A stretch of DNA of 7,336 nucleotides from an uncultured Acidimicrobiaceae bacterium (GTDB lineage Bacteria > Actinomycetota > Acidimicrobiia > Acidimicrobiales > Bog-793). Positions within the stretch are counted from its first letter, which is position 1; every line of letters starts with the position of its first letter. Below the pieces are notes generated by a model. That model did no database searches. It was not told the DNA's origin and was given only the letters and a program-made list of their open reading frames with translations. Positions 1 through 5,970 of the stretch are shown in pieces. The DNA lies in contig CAIVND010000148.1 of assembly GCA_903907185.1 (NCBI GenBank), positions 1-7,336 of the forward strand, written 5' to 3'. The position numbers and the translations under genes are program-made.

Positions 1-1
1 A

Positions 2-151
2 CCGGCCATGATTATCGCGACTGCAGTTGCCGTTCTCGTGATCGTTCTCTTTCGGCGGCGTGCCAGTTCACCCGCGGCCGAGGCTGCTGATAAGGAGATG
101 GTCGACCGGCTCTTGGGTGAACGGATCCGTCACCGTGAGGCTCAGCGATGA
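2..151 (+). CDS. C-terminal end of a membrane-anchored protein, probably CcmH-like cytochrome c maturation subunit (5' end outside window)
   Basis: Only the last 49 codons are present; the frame is open from the window edge to a TGA at 149-151. The peptide has one hydrophobic stretch (MIIATAVAVLVIVLF), then a basic RRR stop-transfer cluster, then a charged tail of about 28 residues ending in HREAQR. This is the expected C-terminal shape of CcmH/CycL, the apocytochrome c thiol-oxidoreductase subunit of system I, which ends in a membrane helix followed by arginines. The diagnostic N-terminal CxxC lies outside the window, so the name rests on this shape and on the downstream CcmI-like gene. The stop codon overlaps the next start as ATGA, so the two genes are almost certainly translationally coupled. 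Any small membrane protein of such an operon would fit equally well. Confidence 0.55.
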   Translation, partial: PAMIIATAVAVLVIVLFRRRASSPAAEAADKEMVDRLLGERIRHREAQR

Positions 152-999
152 GTTCCCAAGCAATGCAGAGTCGTCTTCAACACGCGCGGGAAGATCGAGA
201 TGAGCTTTTTCGATCGCTTGAGGATCTTGATCAGGAGTTCGCCGCGGGAGATCTAAAGGCAGATGACTATCACCGTCTGCGAGATACCTATGTTGGTCGC
301 GCCGCGAAGCTTGTTCGGGAGGTTGAGCGGCTCGAACTCTCTTTCGAAGAACTTCTCGAAGGCGCGCACTCGGTGAGTGAACAAACTCGGTATCCTTCGC
401 AAAGTAAGCGGATTCGCCGCCAACTCGGGCGGGTACGAGCGCGTCGTCTGCTCCTCTCGCTCCTCGTGCTTTGGATGATTGCAGGCGCAACGTTTCTCGG
501 TCTTCACTTTGCGGGCGTGCGTCTTCCCGGTCAAAGTGAAACAGGCTCCATCTCGCTCTCAGAGGCGCTCGTCGTGCAGCAGCAGCTCACCCAAGCGACC
601 AATCTCGCCGGCGCGGGACAGATCTCCCAAGCGATCTCGTTGTACGGAGACATCCTTACGAAAGTCCCCAACCAGCATCAGGCGCTTACCTACCGTGGCT
701 GGCTGATCAGAGTCTCCGGAAAGCGGGCAAAAGATCAGCATCTTGTCGTTGAAGGGGACCGTCAGATCGCCCGAGCGGTTCGACTTGCTCCGGGTTACCC
801 CGACGCGCGGGGACTCTATGGAATTGCGCTGGCTGACGATAAAGGTCAGTTCAAATCTGCCCTCGTCCAGTTCGCCGCACTCTTACGCGACCACCCAAGT
901 TCCCAGCTCCTTGTGGCGTTGGCACCTCAGGTTTATACGATCTATCACGAGGCGGGAGTCACCGCACCAGCGCCAATCGCGCGTGCTCTCGCCGAATAG
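148..999 (+). CDS. Membrane-anchored coiled-coil/TPR protein, probable CcmI/CycH-like cytochrome c maturation factor
   Basis: 283 residues. Residues 1-70 are a charged helical segment containing DLDQEFAAGDL and DDYHRLRDTY. This resembles the 'ALxELxxDYxxGKLxEEDYxxLR' signature found near the N terminus of CcmI/CycH-type proteins. Residues 85-100 are strongly basic, residues 101-124 form a single transmembrane helix, and residues 135-275 look like two degenerate TPR units (about 138-175 and 200-250). The basic-inside rule puts the coiled coil in the cytoplasm and the TPR part outside. In the family the TPR region holds apocytochrome c for haem ligation; that role is inferred here. The start is fixed by the ATGA overlap with the upstream gene and by GAGG at 137-140, seven bases before the ATG. 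The gene ends three bases from a convergent regulator gene. A generic TPR membrane protein is the alternative. Confidence 0.8.
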   Translation: MSSQAMQSRLQHAREDRDELFRSLEDLDQEFAAGDLKADDYHRLRDTYVGRAAKLVREVERLELSFEELLEGAHSVSEQTRYPSQSKRIRRQLGRVRARRLLLSLLVLWMIAGATFLGLHFAGVRLPGQSETGSISLSEALVVQQQLTQATNLAGAGQISQAISLYGDILTKVPNQHQALTYRGWLIRVSGKRAKDQHLVVEGDRQIARAVRLAPGYPDARGLYGIALADDKGQFKSALVQFAALLRDHPSSQLLVALAPQVYTIYHEAGVTAPAPIARALAE

Positions 1000-1002
1000 T
1001 GG

Positions 1003-1746
1003 TTAGCTCGCAGCGCTGCTTTCACAGCTTTCGTCGCCCTGAGCACGTGAGCGAAGCTGAACGGGCACCCCGTCTCCGCAGAGTCCTGCCATCAGGCCCT
1101 GTACCATCCCTCGGTCGACTGCACACAAGACCGGATGCTCTGAGACAACTTCGCCAAATGGGCAGTGATCGCGAATAATGCTCATCGAGGCAGATCGTTC
1201 CTCGGCGTGGGCGGCAAAACCATGTGCCGTGAGTGCATCGGCAACGGCGAGCATCGCTGTGCGGCTCGAGCGTTGCGAATCGCCCGGCGACATCTGGTCG
1301 GCGAGCATTCGGCCGTACTCCTCGCCGACCTCCTGAGCCATCTTCTCAGCAACTGCCGGATCAAGCAGCGACAGTGCACGCACCAAAAGGCTGATCATCA
1401 ACTCGTCGGGACGCGGAGGAATCTCAAGCGTTGTTGCGCGGGTGCTCCGCCGGTAGCGTTTTGATGGTCGACCTGCCCCAGAGAGTGGATGGTCGAGGCT
1501 GACCTCGAGGTAGCCACCAGCAGCCAACTTGTCTAAATGGTGGCGGGCGACATTTGAGTGGAGACCAAACTGTTTCGCAATCTCACCTGCGGTAACCCCT
1601 TCGCCATCGCGGGCAACAAGGTAGATCTGGCGTCTGGTCGTGTCGCCAAAGGCGGAGGTGACCGCTGCGACTGCTGCAGAGAATGTCTCATCGTTCTCGG
1701 CGTCGCGCTGGGCTACTGAGCTACTGGTGAGAGGAGAGACGGTCAT
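1003..1746 (-). CDS. Winged-helix transcriptional regulator with C-terminal cysteine cluster, SufR-like
   Basis: 247 residues. Residues 26-105 form an ArsR/DeoR-type winged helix-turn-helix: FGDTTRRQIY, then the recognition region GEIAKQFGLHSNVARHHLDKL, then a wing with SGAGRPSKRYR. The C-terminal half has four cysteines, C195, C208, C223 and C241, at spacings of 12, 14 and 17 residues, with CPFGEV and HPVLC around the first two. Regulators of the SufR group, which repress Fe-S assembly genes, bind a [2Fe-2S] or [4Fe-4S] cluster through C-terminal cysteines with similar spacing (about C-x12-C-x13/14-C). Repression of Fe-S genes while holding a cluster is known for the family and inferred here. 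The gene is divergent from an Mrp-type Fe-S carrier, which supports the reading. The ATG at 1746 is the only plausible start, although it has no clear Shine-Dalgarno. A regulator sensing another metal or a redox signal cannot be excluded. Confidence 0.85.
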   Translation of the reverse strand: MTVSPLTSSSVAQRDAENDETFSAAVAAVTSAFGDTTRRQIYLVARDGEGVTAGEIAKQFGLHSNVARHHLDKLAAGGYLEVSLDHPLSGAGRPSKRYRRSTRATTLEIPPRPDELMISLLVRALSLLDPAVAEKMAQEVGEEYGRMLADQMSPGDSQRSSRTAMLAVADALTAHGFAAHAEERSASMSIIRDHCPFGEVVSEHPVLCAVDRGMVQGLMAGLCGDGVPVQLRSRAQGDESCESSAAS

Positions 1747-1774
1747 GAGTTCTTAGCGGCGCCATGCGTGATCG

Positions 1775-1786
1775 CATCGTTCGATG
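1775..1786. promoter_or_regulatory. Inverted repeat CATCG-TT-CGATG, candidate operator
   Basis: Perfect 5-base arms with a 2-base centre, 29 bases upstream of the regulator's start codon. It is the first of several dyads in the 165-base divergent region. It is immediately followed by a further weak dyad, AGGT-N6-ACCT (1787-1800). Arms this short can arise by chance. Confidence 0.25.
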
Positions 1787-1800
1787 AGGTCATCGCACCT

Positions 1801-1815
1801 AGTTCGAGGAGAACT
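1801..1815. promoter_or_regulatory. Inverted repeat AGTTC-N5-GAACT, candidate operator
   Basis: Perfect 5-base arms around a 5-base spacer, giving a half-site centre-to-centre distance of 10 bases, about one helical turn. This is the usual geometry for a winged-helix dimer. It lies between the divergent SufR-like regulator and the mrp-type gene, so it could serve autoregulation, control of the carrier, or both. No direct evidence of binding is available from the sequence. Confidence 0.35.
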
Positions 1816-1831
1816 CTCATGAAGTACACAC

Positions 1832-1846
1832 CCGCTATCGTAGCGG
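1832..1846. promoter_or_regulatory. Inverted repeat CCGCTA-TCG-TAGCGG, candidate operator or hairpin
   Basis: Perfect 6-base arms with a 3-base centre, extendable by A1830/T1847 and C1829/G1848 if C1831 is bulged. It is the strongest dyad in the divergent region and ends 65 bases before the mrp-type start codon. No T-run follows, so a terminator role is unlikely. An operator for the neighbouring regulator or a structured leader of the mrp-type transcript is more plausible. Confidence 0.4.
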
Positions 1847-1911
1847 TGCGTCCAATGACCGAGGTGCAGGTAGTGGCGTTACCCTGGTAGAGACGGAGAT
1901 GATGACCCAAG

Positions 1912-3075
1912 ATGACAAATAGAAGCGAACAGGCCTATCTTGAGGCACTTTCGCGTGTCGTCGATCCGGTTCTTTTTCATTCGTTCGATGAACTTGGAAC
2001 TCTCCGAGGACTAAAGATCAAACGCAAGGTCGCGCACGTTACGGTTGCCGTACCGGGCCCTGACTATCCAGCTGCCGGTGAACTGCGGCGTCGGATCCTT
2101 GATGTCTTTGACGAGTCGATCGAAGAGATCGATCTCAAAATGGTAGATCTGACCGATTCCGAACGCGAAAAGCTTGGTGAAAAGCTGGTCGGTGACAGTG
2201 CGATCATCCCTCCTTCGCAGGAGCCCGCTGAGGGTGCAGGAGCTCATAGCGGACACGCTCCAACAACAGAACGACCAAACCCCTTCGTTGATCGATCCTC
2301 GCTCACTCGAGTGATCTGTATCTCATCGGGAAAGGGAGGCGTGGGTAAGTCTTCAATTACGGTCAACCTTGCGGTGGCACTCGCGCAGGCTGGCCACACC
2401 GTTGGGATCTTGGACGCCGATATCTATGGGTTTTCTATTCCGCGCATGATCGGAGTTGGGTATCCACCCGTCGTGCTCGGCAAGACAATCATTCCGCCTG
2501 TTGCGCACGGCGTTCGCTGCATCTCAATTGGATTTTTTGTCGAAGAGGATCAAGCGGTCGCGTGGCGCGGGCCGATGTTGCATCGCGCCATCGAACAGTT
2601 CCTCGTTGATGTGCATTGGGGAGCCCCGGAGTTCTTATTGATCGACATGCCTCCGGGAACAGGTGACATCGCGCTTAGTGTGGCCCAGCAGTTACCCCGG
2701 GCGGAGATCTATGTTGTGACGACCCCGCAATCGAGTGCCGAACGTGTCGCACAACGAATGGGCTCGCTTGCAAAGCAGATGAAGATCCCGGTTCGTGGTG
2801 TGATCGAGAACATGTCGTGGTTTGAGACACCTGATGGTCAACGGTTCGAGCCCTTTGGCCATGGTGGAGGCGAGGCTTTGGCGAACTCGCTTGGTGTGAC
2901 GCTCCTCGCTCAGGTGCCCCTCGTTACGCGTCTGCGAGAGGGAGCCGACGAGGGGATGCCGATCGTAGCGATGGCACCAGAGGGTGAGATCGGACTTATC
3001 TTCGCGAAACTCGCTGCAGATATCGCGGCTGCCTCACCAACTCGCATCTATCGAAGTGAGTTGTCCGTCTCCTGA
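1912..3075 (+). CDS. mrp: Mrp/ApbC-family iron-sulfur carrier P-loop ATPase with N-terminal MIP18 (DUF59) domain
   Basis: 387 residues. Residues 8-80 form the MIP18/DUF59 domain and residues 95-128 a Pro/Ala/Glu-rich linker. The MinD-like ATPase domain starts near 131. It has the deviant Walker A SGKGGVGKS at 139-147, LDADIYG around D168 and D170, a Walker B region LIDMPPGTGD at 243-252, and ENMSWF followed by FGHGGGEALA, all typical of Mrp. Family members are cytosolic dimers that bind Fe-S clusters and pass them to apoproteins. The family's C-terminal CxxC is not present; the only cysteines are C136 and C203, so cluster binding by the classical site is doubtful. ATG 1912 is the first possible start after an in-frame TGA at 1903-1905. 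Its GGAG (1895-1898) is rather far away, at 13 bases. The gene is divergent from the SufR-like regulator, which may control it. Confidence 0.95.
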   Translation: MTNRSEQAYLEALSRVVDPVLFHSFDELGTLRGLKIKRKVAHVTVAVPGPDYPAAGELRRRILDVFDESIEEIDLKMVDLTDSEREKLGEKLVGDSAIIPPSQEPAEGAGAHSGHAPTTERPNPFVDRSSLTRVICISSGKGGVGKSSITVNLAVALAQAGHTVGILDADIYGFSIPRMIGVGYPPVVLGKTIIPPVAHGVRCISIGFFVEEDQAVAWRGPMLHRAIEQFLVDVHWGAPEFLLIDMPPGTGDIALSVAQQLPRAEIYVVTTPQSSAERVAQRMGSLAKQMKIPVRGVIENMSWFETPDGQRFEPFGHGGGEALANSLGVTLLAQVPLVTRLREGADEGMPIVAMAPEGEIGLIFAKLAADIAAASPTRIYRSELSVS

Positions 3076-3091
3076 GGCTGTAACAGCAGCC
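3076..3091 (+). other. Short hairpin directly after the mrp-type stop codon
   Basis: GGCTG (3076-3080) pairs with CAGCC (3087-3091) around a 6-base loop; a competing fold GCTGT-A-ACAGC uses 3077-3087. It begins at the base after the TGA. No T-run follows (the next bases are GCGTAAAG), so it is a poor intrinsic terminator. It may be a 3'-end or attenuating structure between this gene and the dGTPase gene, which begins 40 bases further on. Confidence 0.3.
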
Positions 3092-3131
3092 GCGTAAAGT
3101 TTCGATAGTGAAGGCGAAGAGGGTGAGTTCC

Positions 3132-4289
3132 ATGAACATGCGATCAAACGAGGAGAATTCACCGAACTCGCGTTCAGAGCTATGGGCCTCCACGATGGGG
3201 GGTCACGACCTTGAACTTCGCGATGCCGTTGTCGCTCATCATGACTCGGTCGGGTCGATTGGGCCGATATCACTATTCGACCGAGTGGCGCGAGAGGAGC
3301 TTGAGGCCGCAACATTGGCTCCCGGAGCGACACCTGCGGTCGGATCAGGTCACCGTTTGATCCTTGAAGATGCTGACCTGTTTCGCACCTGTTTCGAGCG
3401 CGATCGAGATCGTGTACTGCACTCCAGTTCATTTCGACGCCTTGCTGGGAAGACGCAGGTATTTATCTTTCCCGACGATCATCAGCGCACACGCCTGACT
3501 CACGCACTTGAGGTCGCCCAGGTGGCGACAGCGATCGCTCGTTCGCTTCGTCTCAATATCGCTCTCACTGAGGCGATAGCGATTGCGCACGACTGTGGAC
3601 ACGGACCCGGTGGACATCCCAGCGAAGACGCCTTTTCCCCGTTTGTGGAGGGAGGGTACGATCACGCGGTTTGGGGAGCCGATGTGACGCTCGCTCCATT
3701 GAATCTGACAAAAGAGGTTCTCGATGGAGTGCGAAATCACTCCTGGTCGCGTCCGGCTCCAAGTACGCCGGAGGGTGAGGTGGTCTCATGGGCTGATCGT
3801 GCGGCCTACTGTGCACACGATCTTGAAGATGCAATCTCAGCGGGGATCGTGCATTGGCATGAACTCCCGTCGATCGTGATCGAGCGCTGTGGGAAGAGTC
3901 GCAATGAACTGCTCAATTCCTTTGTACGTGATGTGATCGAGACCTCGCAACGGACCGAGCGCGTATCAATGAGCGGAGAGATCGCGGAGGCCCTCGCGGC
4001 ACTGCGTTCATTTAACTATGAACGCATCTATACCAGTGCCGCTTCACTAGACCAGGGAGGCAAAGTCACTCGCCTTCTTGGCGCGCTGGTGGAGCACTTT
4101 ATTGACCATCCCCAACTCATCGAATCCGCCACATCAGAGCCTGGATCGAAAGAGGCGGTGTTGACTGCGGTGAACTATGTGGGCGGGATGACCGATCGCT
4201 ATGCCTGCCTCCGAGCGGTTGACCTACTTTCCTGGCCTGAGCACGAACTACCTCGAGGATTAGATCTTGGAGAGCTTGGCAGCATCTGA
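3132..4289 (+). CDS. dgt: HD-domain deoxyguanosinetriphosphate triphosphohydrolase-like protein
   Basis: 385 residues from ATG 3132. Members of this family hydrolyse dNTPs to the deoxynucleoside plus triphosphate, a cytosolic step in dNTP pool control. The family signature before the HD core is present at about 91-111 (DRDRVLHSSSFRRLAGKTQ). The metal ligands are H124 (RLTHALEVAQ), H153-D154 (AHDCGHGPGGH) and D222 (VSWADR). The C-terminal FNYERIY and a GALVEHF helix also match the dGTPase-like group. Length is close to the short (type 2) actinobacterial forms, whose exact nucleotide preference cannot be read from sequence. ATG 3132 is chosen for GAGGG at 3119-3123, eight bases upstream; an in-frame GTG at 3108 would add eight residues and ATG 3138 would remove two. 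The gene is co-directional with mrp and convergent with the glycerate kinase gene. Confidence 0.93.
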   Translation: MNMRSNEENSPNSRSELWASTMGGHDLELRDAVVAHHDSVGSIGPISLFDRVAREELEAATLAPGATPAVGSGHRLILEDADLFRTCFERDRDRVLHSSSFRRLAGKTQVFIFPDDHQRTRLTHALEVAQVATAIARSLRLNIALTEAIAIAHDCGHGPGGHPSEDAFSPFVEGGYDHAVWGADVTLAPLNLTKEVLDGVRNHSWSRPAPSTPEGEVVSWADRAAYCAHDLEDAISAGIVHWHELPSIVIERCGKSRNELLNSFVRDVIETSQRTERVSMSGEIAEALAALRSFNYERIYTSAASLDQGGKVTRLLGALVEHFIDHPQLIESATSEPGSKEAVLTAVNYVGGMTDRYACLRAVDLLSWPEHELPRGLDLGELGSI

Positions 4290-4320
4290 TTGTCTTTTGG
4301 CGGTCGTCGATCGGCAGCGT

Positions 4321-5352
4321 CTAGTGGGAGTTGAAGTTACTTAAGAGCTCCGATGTCACGAGCCGAACGAGCTCGAGCGTCTGAGACTTTGCTCGTTCTG
4401 GTCCAAAGCGCTTCGTGAGCGAGATAACGGTTGCTCCTTCGAGCTCAATCGATGAATCTCCGACAATGACCGCGATCGGGCAGCGCTCGGCACAACGGGA
4501 AACGAGCTCGCCGACAACCTTTCCTGATAGTGAAGTGTCATCAAGTCGACCCTCTCCGGTGATAACCAGATCGCTCTTGAGGATCTGTTGATCGAGGTGG
4601 AGCGCCTCGGCAACAAGAGAAAATCCAGAGATCAGTTGTCCCCCAAGGAGATGAAGCCCTCCCGAGAGTCCACCCGCCGCACCGGACCATGGAAGTTGGG
4701 CGATGTCGGTGCCGTTTTTCGCTTGATATTCAGAGGCCATGGACCTCAATCTCTCGGTCAACTCCACCACCTGTTCGGGCGTCGCTCCCTTTTGTGGGCC
4801 AAAGATCTTCGCGGCGTCGACAAAGGTCGTCTTCACATCGCAGGCGACCACGAGGCTGATCTCAGGATTCGGCAGAAGTGCACCGATCGCTTCGATGGCA
4901 CCTTGACCTCCGTCGGTGGTTGCGGATCCTCCACAGCCGACAACGATTTTGGAGGCGCCTGCTTCAATGGCACGCACAATGAGTTCACCAGTACCGAATG
5001 TCGTCGCGGCGATGGGATCATTGCGTTGTACATTCCCAATGAGCGCCATCCCTGAGGCCTCGGCCATCTCGATGACGGCGGTCCTTACGCCTAGGGAATC
5101 GGTAACGATCCGCCATTTTGCCTGGACGCGCGTACCAAGCGGTCCGGTTACCTCATCGACCATCTCTTCACCGCCGTAGGCAGCAAGAAGGCCCTCGCCT
5201 CCGTCGGTGAGCGGGAGCGCATGACTTGACCATCGTGCCTTTCGTGCCGCGGAGGCCATCGTCTCGCGAAGCTCTGCCGCCGTAGCGGTCGAGCGAAACT
5301 TATCGGGTGCGAGAAGTACCTGTGGCCTGCGAACTGGTTGATTATCGGGCAT
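4321..5352 (-). CDS. Glycerate kinase (GarK/GlxK family)
   Basis: 343 residues. It phosphorylates D-glycerate with ATP, feeding glycerate from glyoxylate, serine or sugar-acid breakdown into lower glycolysis. Most family members make 2-phosphoglycerate; the product here is inferred. Hallmarks in order are LAPDKF at 14-19, PLTDGGEG at 47-54, GCGGSATTDGGQG at 139-151, CDV at 171-173, FGPQKGAT at 184-191, GAAGGLSGGL at 224-233 and ITGEGRLD at 264-271. All blocks of the family are present and the length is a little below the usual 370-380. The frame stays open upstream to 5565 but there runs antisense through the peroxiredoxin gene, so ATG 5352 is taken as the start. An AGGAG (complement of 5355-5359) lies only two bases before it, an unusually tight spacing. 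The gene is divergent from the peroxiredoxin gene (76-base gap) and convergent with dgt (31-base gap). Confidence 0.93.
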   Translation of the reverse strand: MPDNQPVRRPQVLLAPDKFRSTATAAELRETMASAARKARWSSHALPLTDGGEGLLAAYGGEEMVDEVTGPLGTRVQAKWRIVTDSLGVRTAVIEMAEASGMALIGNVQRNDPIAATTFGTGELIVRAIEAGASKIVVGCGGSATTDGGQGAIEAIGALLPNPEISLVVACDVKTTFVDAAKIFGPQKGATPEQVVELTERLRSMASEYQAKNGTDIAQLPWSGAAGGLSGGLHLLGGQLISGFSLVAEALHLDQQILKSDLVITGEGRLDDTSLSGKVVGELVSRCAERCPIAVIVGDSSIELEGATVISLTKRFGPERAKSQTLELVRLVTSELLSNFNSH

Positions 5353-5428
5353 CACTCCTAAGCTAGGTGAGTCCTGGGGGAGGGGCGACCTGCGGCACGA
5401 AGTCACAGATAATTTCAAGGAGAGCACG

Positions 5429-5911
5429 ATGTCGATAAGCAAGGGCGAGCAGATCCCCGAGGTTGAACTGGGTTTGATGACTCCTGAAGGTCCAAAGAGT
5501 GTGAGCTCTCGGGAGATCCTCGGCCATGGCAAGACAGTCCTCTTCGCCGTTCCCGGCGCCTTCACCCCAACCTGTTCTGACTACCACCTCCCCGGTTTCG
5601 TTATCCGGGCAGATGACTTTGCCAAAAAGGGAGTCGACACGATCGCCTGTATCAGCGTGAATGACGCTTTTGTCATGGACGCATGGGGAACCTCACAAAA
5701 CGTGGGGAGTTCGGTGGTCATGCTCTCTGACGGCAACGGGAGTTTCGCCAAGGCAGTTGGACTCGAGCTCGATGGGACTGGATTCGGCCTCGGGATCCGT
5801 TCGCAGCGCTATGCGATGGTGATCGACGATGGCGTCGTCTCCTACATCGGCATTGAACAGGGGCCTGGCCTTGAGATCAGCTCCGCAGATGCGGTTCTTG
5901 CGCTTCTCTAG
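5429..5911 (+). CDS. Type II (Prx5-like) peroxiredoxin, AhpC/TSA-redoxin family
   Basis: 160 residues, no signal peptide, so cytosolic. It reduces hydrogen peroxide and organic hydroperoxides through a peroxidatic thiolate. The active-site motif PGAFTPTCS at 42-50 gives peroxidatic C49, with T46 as the usual hydrogen-bonding partner and an RSQRY segment (R124, R127) providing the conserved arginine. The only other cysteine is C74 in ACISVND. The 25-residue spacing matches the C51/C76 pair of plant type II peroxiredoxins, so C74 may be the resolving or mixed-disulfide cysteine. Reduction by glutaredoxin, thioredoxin or mycothiol/mycoredoxin cannot be told from sequence. The start has a good AAGGAG at 5417-5422, six bases before the ATG. 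The gene lies 59 bases ahead of pdxS on the same strand and may share its transcript. Confidence 0.94.
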   Translation: MSISKGEQIPEVELGLMTPEGPKSVSSREILGHGKTVLFAVPGAFTPTCSDYHLPGFVIRADDFAKKGVDTIACISVNDAFVMDAWGTSQNVGSSVVMLSDGNGSFAKAVGLELDGTGFGLGIRSQRYAMVIDDGVVSYIGIEQGPGLEISSADAVLALL

Positions 5912-5915
5912 GGAC

Positions 5916-5956
5916 AGGAGCAACTCCGGGTCAAGTTGTTCAAAGCTCCTCGGGAG
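5916..5956 (+). promoter_or_regulatory. Possible switchable leader structure ahead of pdxS
   Basis: Four mutually complementary 4-base blocks occur in the 59-base gap: GGAG 5917-5920, CTCC 5924-5927, CTCC 5946-5949 and GGAG 5953-5956. Block 1 can pair with block 2 (loop CAA), or with block 3 as part of a 6-base stem AGGAGC/GCTCCT (5916-5921 with 5945-5950). The latter encloses a CAACT/AGTTG stem (5921-5925 with 5934-5938) that competes for C5921. Block 3 can instead pair with block 4, which overlaps a Shine-Dalgarno-like GGGAG. The stems are short, so this is a suggestion from pattern only. No known PLP or other riboswitch consensus is recognised. Confidence 0.22.
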
Positions 5957-5970
5957 TAGGATGGTTGGCT

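Noticed and set aside
1855..1885. Possible -35 (ATGACC) and -10 (TACCCT) boxes for the mrp-type gene
   Set aside because: The matches are poor and the 19-base spacing is at the limit, so I do not call a promoter from them.
1899..1922. Tiny 7-codon reading frame (MMTQDDK, stop TAG) overlapping the start of the mrp-type gene
   Set aside because: The GGAG at 1895-1898 abuts its ATG with no spacing and would rather serve the mrp ATG 13 bases away. Nothing in the peptide suggests a leader, and such short frames are common by chance.
4290..4320. Bidirectional terminator between convergent dgt and glycerate kinase genes
   Set aside because: The 31 bases hold only a small CGATCG palindrome and a short TTTT, with no stem strong enough to call.
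4588..5055. 155-codon open frame antisense to the glycerate kinase gene
   Set aside because: It is a mirror of the conserved kinase coding sequence, with a low-complexity basic product and no family resemblance.
5408..5413. GATAAT as a -10 box for the peroxiredoxin gene
   Set aside because: Transcription would start inside the Shine-Dalgarno at 5417-5422, and no fitting -35 lies upstream.
5353..5565. Upstream extension of the glycerate kinase frame by 71 residues
   Set aside because: It runs antisense through the first 137 bases of the well-supported peroxiredoxin gene and encodes no family sequence. The kinase domain begins right after MPDNQ.
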